Shown here one piece after another: positions 33,391-41,338 of a stretch of 64,000 nt of DNA. A program made the position numbers and the translations under genes. Every line of letters starts with the position of its first letter. Positions within the stretch are counted from its first letter, which is position 1. The notes under the pieces are model-generated. The model ran no database searches and had not been told where the DNA came from. It worked only from the letters and a program-made list of their open reading frames with translations. Source of the DNA: Brachybacterium ginsengisoli. Lineage in GTDB: Bacteria > Actinomycetota > Actinomycetes > Actinomycetales > Dermabacteraceae. The stretch lies in assembly GCF_002407065.1 (NCBI RefSeq), contig NZ_CP023564.1:2294001-2358000 (forward strand), in the 5' to 3' direction.

Positions 33391-33804
33391 ATGAAGGGTT
33401 TCAAGGACTTCGTCATGCAGGGCAACGTCATCGACCTCGCGGTCGGTGTCGTCATCGGCGGTGCGTTCACCGCACTGATCGGCGCCTTCGTCGACAACCT
33501 GATCCAGCCGGTCATCAACGTCTTCGGCGGCGGCAACGTCAACGGGCTCGCCTTCAAGATCACCAATGACTCGACCCTGGTCGACATCGGCGCGATCCTC
33601 TCGGCCGTCATCGCGTTCCTGATCACCGCCGCGGTCGTGTACTTCGTCTTCGTGCTGCCGATCTCCCACGCGCGCAAGCTCGACCGCAAGCGTCGTGGCC
33701 TGCCCGAGGAGGAGGAGACCGCGGTCTCCGAGGACATCGTCCTGCTCACCGAGATCCGTGACGCGCTCACCGCGCAGCGCGGCGGGAACACCCCCCAGGT
33801 CTGA
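33391..33804 (+). CDS. mscL: large-conductance mechanosensitive channel
   Basis: A 137-residue protein with the MscL architecture: amphipathic N-terminus MKGFKDFVMQGNVIDLAVGV, first membrane helix to about residue 42, a periplasmic loop with NVNGLAFKITND, second membrane helix at about 68-96, and a cytoplasmic helix (LTEIRDAL). It is a pentameric pore releasing solutes on hypo-osmotic shock. The ATG has AAGGAA 8 nt upstream; a TAGAGT hexamer at 33328-33333 is a possible -10. A 17-bp hairpin follows the gene. Confidence 0.97.
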   Translation: MKGFKDFVMQGNVIDLAVGVVIGGAFTALIGAFVDNLIQPVINVFGGGNVNGLAFKITNDSTLVDIGAILSAVIAFLITAAVVYFVFVLPISHARKLDRKRRGLPEEEETAVSEDIVLLTEIRDALTAQRGGNTPQV

Positions 33805-33838
33805 ACATCGTGAACGGTGCTGCGGCACCCTCTTCCAC

Positions 33839-33876
33839 CGGCGCGGGCCGGAGCCGCATGGCTCCGGCCCGCGCCG
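33839..33876 (+). terminator. terminator of mscL, at the mutY start region
   Basis: A perfect 17-bp stem (33839-33855 with 33860-33876) closed by the 4-nt loop GCAT, 35 bp after the mscL stop. It occupies the sequence that upstream mutY start choices would translate. Confidence 0.75.
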
Positions 33877-34772
33877 TCGTCGTGCCCGCCGACAGGACCG
33901 CCCGTGCGGAGGACCGCGAGATCGACGCGGTGATCGCCTGGTTCGCCGACGAGGGCAGGGACCTGCCCTGGCGGCACGAGGGGGTCTCCGCCTGGGCGAT
34001 CCTCGTCTCCGAGGTCATGCTCCAGCAGACCCCTGTGGTGCGGGTGCTCCCCCGCTGGCGGGAGTGGATGGAGCGGTGGCCCGAGCCGGCCGATCTCGCC
34101 GACGCCCCCACCGCCGAGGTGCTGCGCTGCTGGGACCGCCTCGGCTATCCGCGCCGGGCCCTGCGCCTGCAGGAGTGCGCTCGGGCCATCGTCCGCGAGC
34201 ACGGCGGGCGGGTGCCCCACGGCGAGGAGGCGCTGCGCGCACTGCCCGGGATCGGCGAGTACACGGCCGCCGCGGTCACGGCCTTCGCCCACCACGGACG
34301 GGCGGTGGTGGTCGACACCAACATCCGCCGGGTCCTCGCCCGGAGCGTGCTCGGTCGGCCGGTGCCCGATCGCTCCTACAGCGCGGCGGAGCGGGCCCTG
34401 GCCACGCGCAGCCTCCCGGCCGAGCAGGGTCGGTCGGTCGCCTGGAACCAGGCCGTGATGGAGCTCGGCGCCCTGGTCTGCACCGCCCGCTCGCCCCGCT
34501 GCGAGCTGTGCCCGCTGAAGGCCCAGTGCGCCTGGGTCGCGGCCGGCCGGCCCGCCGCGGAGGAGGGCTCGAGGCCGCGCCAGGCCTTCGAGGGGACGGA
34601 CCGCCAGATGCGCGGGAAGATCATGGCCGTGCTGCGTCAGGACGGCTCCTCGCGCGAGGCGCCGCTGTTCGCCCTCGATGCCGAGGATCCCGCGCGGGTG
34701 CGGCGCTGTCTGGAATCGCTGATCACCGACGGGCTCGCCGTGCGGAATGGTGCCGAGGTGCGGCTTCCGTGA
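33858..34772 (+). CDS. mutY: A/G-specific adenine glycosylase
   Basis: A helix-hairpin-helix glycosylase of about 304 residues from this ATG. RDLPWR and SEVMLQQTPVVRV (catalytic Glu) are near the N-terminus, LPGIGEYTAAAVTAFAH is the hairpin with VVDTNIRRV carrying the catalytic Asp, and CTARSPRCELCPLKAQC binds the iron-sulfur cluster (C-x6-C-x2-C-x5-C). It removes A mispaired with 8-oxoG. The C-terminal part is short and not a full NUDIX-like domain, as in mycobacterial MutY. Start uncertain: GTG 33810, ATG 33858 (GGAG 4 nt away, but in the loop of a hairpin) or GTG 33882, which lies just past the hairpin. Confidence 0.93.
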   Translation: MAPARAVVVPADRTARAEDREIDAVIAWFADEGRDLPWRHEGVSAWAILVSEVMLQQTPVVRVLPRWREWMERWPEPADLADAPTAEVLRCWDRLGYPRRALRLQECARAIVREHGGRVPHGEEALRALPGIGEYTAAAVTAFAHHGRAVVVDTNIRRVLARSVLGRPVPDRSYSAAERALATRSLPAEQGRSVAWNQAVMELGALVCTARSPRCELCPLKAQCAWVAAGRPAAEEGSRPRQAFEGTDRQMRGKIMAVLRQDGSSREAPLFALDAEDPARVRRCLESLITDGLAVRNGAEVRLP

Positions 34773-34799
34773 GGGCCCGAGGTGCCCGCGCGCCGACGG

Positions 34800-35309
34800 T
34801 CAGCCGGCGTCGTGCAGGGACCGGATCATGCGCGTGTTGCCGAGGGTGTTGGGCTTGACCCGTGCCAGGTCGAGGAACTCCGCGATGCCCTCGTCGGGCG
34901 AGCGCAGGAGCTGGTTGTAGATGTCGGGGGCGACCGTCTCGCTCATGACCTCGAAGCCGTGCCGGGAGAAGAACTCCACCTCGAAGGTCAGGCAGAAGAC
35001 GCGGTCCAGGCCGAGGCCGAGCGCCCGCTCCAGGAGGGCGTCGAGCAGTCGGTGGCCGAGGCCGGTGCCGCGCTGCCCCTCGTGCACGGCCAGGGTGCGC
35101 ACCTCGGCGAGGTCCTCCCACATCACGTGGAGCGCACCGCAGCCCACCACCTCCCCGGACTCGTCGATCGCGACCAGGAACTCCTGGACCGACTCGTAGT
35201 AGGACACGAGGTCCTTGCCCAGCAGGATCCCGGTGTGGGTCATCGGCTCGACGAGGCGGTTGATCCCGCGCACGTCCGCCGGCAGGGCGGGACGGATGGT
35301 GATGCTCAT
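34800..35309 (-). CDS. argA: amino-acid N-acetyltransferase (short ArgA type)
   Basis: A 169-residue single-domain GNAT enzyme of the actinobacterial ArgA type (short N-acetylglutamate synthase as in Mycobacterium). Motifs: LVSYYESVQEFLVAIDE, VVGCGALHVMWEDLAEVRTL with the following acetyl-CoA loop QRGTGLGHRLLDALL, FCLTFEVEFFSRHGF, and the C-terminal FLDLARVKPNTLGNTRMI. It acetylates glutamate as the first step of arginine synthesis. Its ATG overlaps the stop of the DedA gene by 4 bp. The assignment rests on remembered similarity to mycobacterial ArgA. Confidence 0.88.
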   Translation of the reverse strand: MSITIRPALPADVRGINRLVEPMTHTGILLGKDLVSYYESVQEFLVAIDESGEVVGCGALHVMWEDLAEVRTLAVHEGQRGTGLGHRLLDALLERALGLGLDRVFCLTFEVEFFSRHGFEVMSETVAPDIYNQLLRSPDEGIAEFLDLARVKPNTLGNTRMIRSLHDAG

Positions 35310-36106
35310 GCGGGGGTGTCCTCTCCTCGGGCGGGGCTGAGGGGCGATTCGGCACGGGCCTCGGACACGTGCTCGCCCACGGGCTCCGTCACATGCTCCG
35401 TCTCCGTGCGCGCCGCCGGCTCGTCGTCGGGCGCCACGTGGGATGCGGCCGCCGCCTCACGGCGCTCGGCCCGTCGGTCCAGCGCCCGGTGCAGGACCGC
35501 GATCAGCCTCTCGGCCACGAGAGCCATGACGACGGCGGCGACCAGGGCCACGCTGATCGCGAGCAGGTGGTGGTCGGCGAACCAGGCCCCGGCGATCGCC
35601 CCGATCGCACAGGAGTACGCGGCCCACACGAAGGTGGACAGCAGCGAGCGGGGCCAGAAGTTCTTGTGGGGGTAGTGCACGGCGCCCGCCACGAGGTTGA
35701 CCGCCGTGCGGCCGAAGGGGATGTAGCGCGCCGTCATGAGGAACACCAGCGCGCGCTTCTCCAGTCCGCGCTCGGCCGCCTCGACCGCGGCTCGGCCCTT
35801 GCCCTCGCGCAGGAAGCGGAACCGGTTCACGCCGACCTTGCTGCCCAAGAGGTAGCCGAGGTTGTCCCCGGTCCACGCGCCCATCCAGGCGGCGAGCCCC
35901 AGGAAGATGATCGAGGGCCGCCCGGAGCTGGACCACAGCGAGGACAGGGTCACGATCGTCGACTCGCTGGGCACCGTCGGGAAGAACCCGTCGAAGGCGG
36001 CGAAGAGGTACACCATGATGTGGACCCACCAGGCGTCGGCGACGCCGAGGATCCAGTCCTCCATCTGTCCCGTCAGGGACAGCAGCCAGTCGATGGTGTC
36101 GCCCAT
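35306..36106 (-). CDS. DedA-family membrane protein
   Basis: A 266-residue DedA/SNARE-associated protein: about five membrane helices, FFPTVPSESTIVTLSSLW (the F-x-P-x-P/S-E re-entrant motif) near residue 42, GAWTGDNLGYLLGSKVG near 75, and ARYIPFGRTAVNLVAGA near 127. A hydrophilic Glu-rich tail of about 60 residues follows. DedA proteins include undecaprenyl-phosphate flippases and affect membrane homeostasis. The ATG has GGAGAGGA upstream. It is translationally coupled to argA. Confidence 0.92.
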   Translation of the reverse strand: MGDTIDWLLSLTGQMEDWILGVADAWWVHIMVYLFAAFDGFFPTVPSESTIVTLSSLWSSSGRPSIIFLGLAAWMGAWTGDNLGYLLGSKVGVNRFRFLREGKGRAAVEAAERGLEKRALVFLMTARYIPFGRTAVNLVAGAVHYPHKNFWPRSLLSTFVWAAYSCAIGAIAGAWFADHHLLAISVALVAAVVMALVAERLIAVLHRALDRRAERREAAAASHVAPDDEPAARTETEHVTEPVGEHVSEARAESPLSPARGEDTPA

Positions 36107-36230
36107 GCGTCCTCTCCGTCGAAGGCCCGCCGCGCCGCCGGGATCCCGGGGCGCGTCATGGCAGATGTCCTGGTCGCGTGGACCCGGAGCGGTGGAGCTC
36201 GCCGTCCGACGGAGGTGTCGGGGCGAGCAG

Positions 36231-36266
36231 CGGTGCCGGCCCCGCTTTCAGGCGGGACCGGCACCG
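36231..36266 (-). terminator. terminator of clpC
   Basis: A stem of 15 positions with one mismatch (36231-36245 with 36252-36266) and a 6-nt loop, just 5 bp beyond the clpC stop. It also lies between divergent-tail genes clpC and dedA on the same strand, separating the two units. Confidence 0.75.
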
Positions 36267-36270
36267 GCGA

Positions 36271-38853
36271 TCAGGAGGCGCTGGCCTCCGCGCTGCTCGA
36301 CTCCGGGGAGCCGGTTCCATCGGCATGGGTGAGATCCTCGGCGCGGGCCTGGGTCATCGACTCGACGTCGACGACCTCGGAGATCGCCTGGAGCTCGCCG
36401 TCCGCCGAGCGGCGGGCGAAGGTCAGCTCGCCGAGCAGGCCCTCCCCCTCCGCGTCGACGACGATCTCGTCGCCGACCTGGATCTGGCCGAACAGGATCC
36501 GCTCGGAGAGCGAGTCCTCGATGTCGCGCTGGATCGTGCGACGCAGCGGCCGTGCACCGAGCACCGGGTCGTAGCCCTTCTCCGCCAGGAGGTCCTTCGC
36601 CCCGGCCGTGAGGGTGAGCGCCATGTCCCGGTCGCGCAGCCGGCTCTCGAGCTTGGCGATCTCCAGATCGACGATCTGGACGATCTCCGTCTTGGAGAGC
36701 TGCGGGAAGACCACCACGTCGTCGACGCGGTTGAGGAACTCGGGCTTGAAGTGCTGCTTGAGCTCCTCGTGGACCTTCGACTTCATCCGCTCGTAGTCGG
36801 TGGAGAGGTCGCCGCCCGCGGTGAAGCCCATGGACACGCCCTTGGCGATGTCACGGGTGCCGAGGTTGGTGGTCATGATGATGATGGTGTTCTTGAAGTC
36901 CACCACCCGTCCCTGTGAGTCGGTGAGACGACCGTCCTCGAGGATCTGCAGCAGCGAGTTGAAGATGTCCACATGGGCCTTCTCCACCTCGTCGAAGAGC
37001 ACCACGGAGAACGGCTTGCGGCGCACCTTCTCGGTGAGCTGGCCGCCCTCGTCGTAGCCGACGTATCCGGGAGGCGAGCCGAACAGGCGCGAGGCCGTGT
37101 GCTTCTCGCCGAACTCGGACATGTCGAGCTGGATCAGGGCTTCCTCGTCGCCGAACAGGAACTCCGCCAGCGCCTTGGCCAGCTCGGTCTTGCCGACGCC
37201 CGTGGGGCCGGCGAAGATGAACGATCCACCCGGACGCTTGGGGTCCTTGAGACCGGCGCGGGTGCGACGGATCGCGCGGGAGATGGCCTTGATGGCCTCG
37301 TTCTGCCCGATGACGCGCTTGTGCAGCTCGTCCTCCATGTGGAGCAGCCGCGAGGACTCCTCCTCGGTGAGCTTCACGATCGGGATGCCGGTGGAGGCGG
37401 CCAGCACCTCGGCGATGACCTCCTCGCTGACGGTGGTCACCGCGTCGGACTCGCCGTGGCGCCAGGCGGTCTCCTTCTCGTCGCGCTCGGACTTGAGCTT
37501 CTGCTCCTCGTCGCGCAGGGAGGCGGCGAGCTCGAAGTCCTGTCCGTCGATCGCCTCCTCCTTCTTCTTCCGCGACTCCTCGATGCGGGCGTCGAACTCC
37601 TTGAGCTCGGGCGGCGCGGTGAGGCGGCGGATGCGCAGGCGGGCACCTGCCTCGTCGATCAGGTCGATCGCCTTGTCCGGGAGGAAGCGGTCGTTGACGT
37701 AGCGGTCGGCGAGGTTCGCCGCGGCCACCAGCGCCGCATCGGTGATGGTCACCTTGTGGTGCGCCTCGTAGCGGTCGCGCAGGCCCTTGAGGATCTCCAC
37801 GGTGTGGGCCACCGAGGGCTGATCCACCTGGATCGGCTGGAAGCGGCGCTCGAGCGCGGCGTCCTTCTCGATGTGCTTGCGGTACTCCTCGAGGGTGGTC
37901 GCCCCGATGGTCTGCAGCTCGCCACGAGCCAGCATGGGCTTGAGGATGCTGGCGGCGTCGATCGCGCCCTCGGCGGCACCCGCACCCACGAGGGTGTGGA
38001 TCTCGTCGATGAACAGGATGATGTCGCCGCGGGTGCGGATCTCCTTGAGCACCTTCTTCAGGCGCTCCTCGAAGTCACCGCGGTAGCGGGAGCCGGCGAC
38101 CAGGGAGCCGAGGTCGAGCGTGTAGAGCTGCTTGTCCTTGAGGGTCTCCGGCACGTCGCCGGCGACGATCGACTGGGCCAGTCCCTCGACCACGGCGCTC
38201 TTGCCGACGCCGGGCTCGCCGATCAGCACCGGGTTGTTCTTGGTGCGGCGCGAGAGCACCTGCATCACGCGCTCGGCCTCCATCTCGCGCCCGATGACCG
38301 GGTCGAGCTTGCCGTCGCGGGCGGCCTGGGTGAGGTTGCGACCGAACTGGTCCAGCACGAGCGAGCCCGCGGGCTGCCCCTCGGCGGGGCCGCCGGCGTT
38401 GGCCGGCTCCTTGCCCTGGTAGCCGGAGAGGCGCTCGATGACCTCCTGGCGCACGGCCGACGGCTCCGCCTTCAGGCGTGAGAGCACCTTGACCGCGGTG
38501 CCCTCACCCTCGCGGAGCAGGCCGAGCAGGATGTGCTCGGTGCCGATGTAGTTGTGGCCCAGCTGCAGCGCCTCGCGCAGGCTCAGCTCGAGCACCTTCT
38601 TCGCACGGGGCGTGAAGGGGATGTGGCCCGAAGGGGTCTGGTTGCCCTCGCCGATGATGTCGCGCACCTGCTCGCGCACGGCGTCGAGGGTGACGCCGAG
38701 GGCCTCGAGGGCCTTGGCGCCCACGCCCTCGTTCTCGTGGATCAGGCCGAGCAGGATGTGCTCGGTGCCGATGTAGTTGTGGTTCAGCAGGCGTGCCTCG
38801 TCCTGCGCCAGGACGACGACGCGGCGGGCGCGATCGGTGAAGCGTTCGAACAT
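36271..38853 (-). CDS. clpC: ClpC AAA+ chaperone of the ClpCP protease
   Basis: An 860-residue HSP100 ATPase: double Clp-N repeat (residues 1-140, each with [13 protein letters not shown]), first AAA+ domain with Walker [10 protein letters not shown] near 211, a UVR/M-domain segment near 435-470, second AAA+ domain with GPTGVGKTE near 546, and an acidic C-terminal tail. It unfolds proteins and feeds ClpP; essential in many actinobacteria. The ATG at 38853 has GGAGG 6 nt upstream; the frame is open for 150 more codons but that part is noncoding promoter sequence. Two 21-bp tandem repeats lie about 70 bp upstream and may bind a regulator such as ClgR. Confidence 0.98.
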   Translation of the reverse strand: MFERFTDRARRVVVLAQDEARLLNHNYIGTEHILLGLIHENEGVGAKALEALGVTLDAVREQVRDIIGEGNQTPSGHIPFTPRAKKVLELSLREALQLGHNYIGTEHILLGLLREGEGTAVKVLSRLKAEPSAVRQEVIERLSGYQGKEPANAGGPAEGQPAGSLVLDQFGRNLTQAARDGKLDPVIGREMEAERVMQVLSRRTKNNPVLIGEPGVGKSAVVEGLAQSIVAGDVPETLKDKQLYTLDLGSLVAGSRYRGDFEERLKKVLKEIRTRGDIILFIDEIHTLVGAGAAEGAIDAASILKPMLARGELQTIGATTLEEYRKHIEKDAALERRFQPIQVDQPSVAHTVEILKGLRDRYEAHHKVTITDAALVAAANLADRYVNDRFLPDKAIDLIDEAGARLRIRRLTAPPELKEFDARIEESRKKKEEAIDGQDFELAASLRDEEQKLKSERDEKETAWRHGESDAVTTVSEEVIAEVLAASTGIPIVKLTEEESSRLLHMEDELHKRVIGQNEAIKAISRAIRRTRAGLKDPKRPGGSFIFAGPTGVGKTELAKALAEFLFGDEEALIQLDMSEFGEKHTASRLFGSPPGYVGYDEGGQLTEKVRRKPFSVVLFDEVEKAHVDIFNSLLQILEDGRLTDSQGRVVDFKNTIIIMTTNLGTRDIAKGVSMGFTAGGDLSTDYERMKSKVHEELKQHFKPEFLNRVDDVVVFPQLSKTEIVQIVDLEIAKLESRLRDRDMALTLTAGAKDLLAEKGYDPVLGARPLRRTIQRDIEDSLSERILFGQIQVGDEIVVDAEGEGLLGELTFARRSADGELQAISEVVDVESMTQARAEDLTHADGTGSPESSSAEASAS

Positions 38854-38918
38854 GAGTCCTCCCCCGTCAGGTGGTGGTGATGGATCGAGAGTACGCGGAT
38901 CCGGAGAGGATGCGCCCC

Positions 38919-38962
38919 CTGTTCGCCGCTGGCGTGACGGCTGTTCGCCGTCGGCATGACGG
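38919..38962 (-). repeat. two tandem 21-bp repeats upstream of clpC
   Basis: Copy 1 (38920-38940) and copy 2 (38942-38962) both read TGTTCGCCG on the plus strand and end CATGACGG or CGTGACGG, matching at 18 of 21 positions with a 22-bp period, two helical turns. Copy 1 contains CGCCGCTGGCG, which fits the actinobacterial ClgR box core CGCYNANRGCG except for the central A. Confidence 0.6.
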
Positions 38963-39114
38963 CCGGGGCCTCCACCTTCGGTCCGTCCCGCCCTCCATGA
39001 CGCCTCAGGGACGGCACGCCCGCGACCGGACGTCGTCCGATGTCGGCCGCAGCCGGGCGAGCGCCGGCCGGACGACCGAGGAAGGTGGTCACCATTCCTA
39101 GGATGTCTGGCGTC

Positions 39115-39131
39115 CCGATCGCAGCGATCGG
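39115..39131. promoter_or_regulatory. 17-bp palindrome, operator candidate for the sugar transporter operon
   Basis: CCGATCGC-A-GCGATCGG is a perfect inverted repeat with a single central base, the form of many LacI/GntR-family operators. It lies 53 bp upstream of the -35 box of the transporter promoter. Confidence 0.5.
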
Positions 39132-39183
39132 CCCTCCAACAGCACGTCGACGCCCACGTTACGCCCTCGTGATCGCCGAACTG

Positions 39184-39212
39184 TTGACACACCTCGGATC
39201 TTTCCTCAGTAT
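39184..39212 (+). promoter_or_regulatory. sigma-A-type promoter of the sugar transporter operon
   Basis: A perfect -35 TTGACA (39184-39189), a 17-bp spacer and CAGTAT (39207-39212), which keeps the key A and T of the -10. It is 42 bp before the first permease ATG, which has GGAAGGA as ribosome-binding site. Confidence 0.65.
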
Positions 39213-39254
39213 GAGCCTGTTCACCTCGACGTAGAGGCTCTCGGAAGGAACCGA

Positions 39255-40208
39255 ATGGCGACCATCGCACCCGTGGGACCGTCGGCAGCCCCCGCTGCCG
39301 AGACCCGACCATCGCGCCGGATCAGGGAACCGCGCTCGGACCGCATCCTCAACGTGGTGCTCCTGGTCGTCCTCAGCCTGTTCACCCTGACGATCATCTA
39401 CCCCTTCGTCTACATCGTCAGCGCCTCCCTCTCCTCCCCGCAGGCGGTGTCCTCGGGAGAGATGTGGCTGTGGCCGATCGACTTCAGCCTCGACGCCTAT
39501 CAGGCCGTGCTGGACTACCCCGCGATCCCCCGCGGGTTCCTCAACTCGCTCCTGTACTCCGGTGCCTCCATGCTCTTCGGCACCGCGATCACCATCGCCG
39601 GCGGCTACGCGCTCTCGCGCCGCGACCTGGTGGGACGCAACGCCATCACCTTCGCCTTCATCCTCACCATGATGTTCTCCGGCGGCATGATCCCGACCTA
39701 CCTCGTCGTGAACTCCCTGGGCCTGCTGAACACGATCTGGGCGATGATCATCCCCACCGCCGTGAGCGTCTGGCAGCTGATCGTGACGCGCACCTTCTAC
39801 CAGACCACGATCCCGCTGGAGCTCCTCGAGTGCTCCCGGATCGACGGCGCGAGCGATCTGCGCTTCTTCCTGCAGATCGCGATCCCGCTGTCGAAGCCGA
39901 TCATCGCGGTGAACCTGCTGCTGTACGGCGTGGCGACCTGGAACTCGTACTTCAATGCGCTGATCTACCTCACCGACGAGGACCTCTACCCGCTGCAGCT
40001 GGTCATGCGGAACATCCTGCTGGAGAACTCCTTCGACCCCTCGAAGATGGCCAATGCCGATCCCGAGCGGATCCTGGCCATGCAGCAGCTCGCCGACAAG
40101 CTCAAGTACGCCCTGATCATCATCGCCTCGATCCCGCCCCTCATCGCCTACCCGTTCGTGCAGAAGCACTTCGTCAAGGGCATGATGATCGGCTCCCTGA
40201 AAGGTTGA
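39255..40208 (+). CDS. carbohydrate ABC transporter permease, LplC/YtcP type
   Basis: A 317-residue permease with about six membrane helices and the MalG-type EAA motif ELLECSRIDGASDLRFF in the cytoplasmic loop. The MMFSGGMIPTYL segment and C-terminal FVQKHFVKGMMIGSLKG are typical of the LplC/YtcP branch, which serves oligosaccharides or glycoside derivatives. Its partner LplB-like permease starts 6 bp downstream. This order (C-type before B-type, binding protein last) is unusual but not unknown. The substrate is not evident. Confidence 0.93.
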   Translation: MATIAPVGPSAAPAAETRPSRRIREPRSDRILNVVLLVVLSLFTLTIIYPFVYIVSASLSSPQAVSSGEMWLWPIDFSLDAYQAVLDYPAIPRGFLNSLLYSGASMLFGTAITIAGGYALSRRDLVGRNAITFAFILTMMFSGGMIPTYLVVNSLGLLNTIWAMIIPTAVSVWQLIVTRTFYQTTIPLELLECSRIDGASDLRFFLQIAIPLSKPIIAVNLLLYGVATWNSYFNALIYLTDEDLYPLQLVMRNILLENSFDPSKMANADPERILAMQQLADKLKYALIIIASIPPLIAYPFVQKHFVKGMMIGSLKG

Positions 40209-40214
40209 GCGACC

Positions 40215-41216
40215 ATGAGCTCACAGCAGACCGACTTCGTCGACCAGCTCCGCGTCGATGACACCGAGCGATCGAAGCGCACCGTGGCCCTCGAGGGCCA
40301 GCGGAAGGTTCCGCTGCGCACCCGCATGAAGCACTCCTGGCAGCTCTACCTGCTGGTGGCGCCGGCGATCATCTGGGTCGTGATCTTCGCGTACTGGCCG
40401 ATGTACGGGATCCAGATCGCCTTCCGCAACTACACCCCCGTCGGCGGGATCACGGGCTCGGAATGGGTGGGCCTGGACCACTTCACGCGCTTCGTCACCA
40501 GCCACAACTTCGGGCTCCTCCTGAAGAACACCCTCGTGCTGGCCGTGTACGAGCTCGTCGCCGGCTTCCCGATCCCGATCATCCTGGCGCTGGCCCTGAA
40601 CGGCGTCCGTCAGAAGTACTTCAGCCGGGTCGTCCAGCTCATCACCTACGCCCCGAACTTCATCTCGGTGGTGGTCGTCGTCGGCATCCTGGTGATGCTC
40701 CTGGATCCGCAGACGGGCATCGTGCAGCACATGCTCGGCCTGCTGGGGATCGAGGCGCCCGCGTTCCTCACGGATCCCTCCTGGTTCCGGCACACCTACG
40801 TCTGGTCCGGGGTCTGGCAGACGGCCGGGTTTAGCGCGATCATCTACCTCGCCGCGCTCAGCTCCGTGCCGCCCGAGCTCCACGAGGCCGCGAAGGTGGA
40901 CGGCGCCTCGCATCTGCGCCGCATGTGGCACATCGACGTGCCCGCCATCATGCCGATCGCCGTGGTGCTCATGATCCTCAGCGTCGGCTCGATCATGAGC
41001 GTCGGCTTCGAGAAGGTCCTGCTGATGCAGAACCCCCTGAACCTCACCGTCTCGCAGGTCATCGACACCTACGTGTACGAGGTCGGCCTGAAGAGCCCGA
41101 TCCCCCAGTACAGCTACGCGACGGCCATCGGCCTCTTCCGCAGCGTCATCGGGCTGATCCTGCTCGTCGCCGTCAACGCCTTCGCACGCCGGACCGCCAA
41201 GGCCGGCCTCTTCTGA
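40215..41216 (+). CDS. carbohydrate ABC transporter permease, LplB type
   Basis: A 333-residue permease of the MalF/LplB group with six membrane helices and EAA loop ELHEAAKVDGASHLRRMW. The FAYWPMYGIQIAFRNY N-terminal motif and the end LVAVNAFARRTAKAGLF are typical of LplB. It forms the second half of the translocation pore with the preceding protein. No ATPase gene lies in this operon, so a shared MsmK/UgpC-type ATPase encoded elsewhere must energise it. Confidence 0.93.
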   Translation: MSSQQTDFVDQLRVDDTERSKRTVALEGQRKVPLRTRMKHSWQLYLLVAPAIIWVVIFAYWPMYGIQIAFRNYTPVGGITGSEWVGLDHFTRFVTSHNFGLLLKNTLVLAVYELVAGFPIPIILALALNGVRQKYFSRVVQLITYAPNFISVVVVVGILVMLLDPQTGIVQHMLGLLGIEAPAFLTDPSWFRHTYVWSGVWQTAGFSAIIYLAALSSVPPELHEAAKVDGASHLRRMWHIDVPAIMPIAVVLMILSVGSIMSVGFEKVLLMQNPLNLTVSQVIDTYVYEVGLKSPIPQYSYATAIGLFRSVIGLILLVAVNAFARRTAKAGLF

Positions 41217-41338
41217 GCCCTCCCGGTGGGGCGGCTCCGGCCACCCCGCCCTCCCCGCGCCCCGTCGATCGCCAACGCGGCGCCCTTCGAACGAGCCCTC
41301 CCCCCTCCCCGCCCGGGATCGCACACCAGGAGCACACC

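Larger units (their letters stand above)
38854..39183. other. divergent regulatory gap between clpC and the sugar transporter operon
   Basis: No gene is visible here. Going right from clpC: a possible clpC -10 TACTCT on the minus strand (38888-38893), two tandem 21-bp repeats (38920-38962), and a 17-bp palindrome (39115-39131). The remainder is ordinary GC-rich spacer. Confidence 0.5.

Noticed and set aside
39090..39110. SigH-type promoter (GGAAT on the minus strand) for clpC
   Set aside because: No GTT at 18-19 nt downstream of the GGAAT, so the second half of the SigH consensus is missing.
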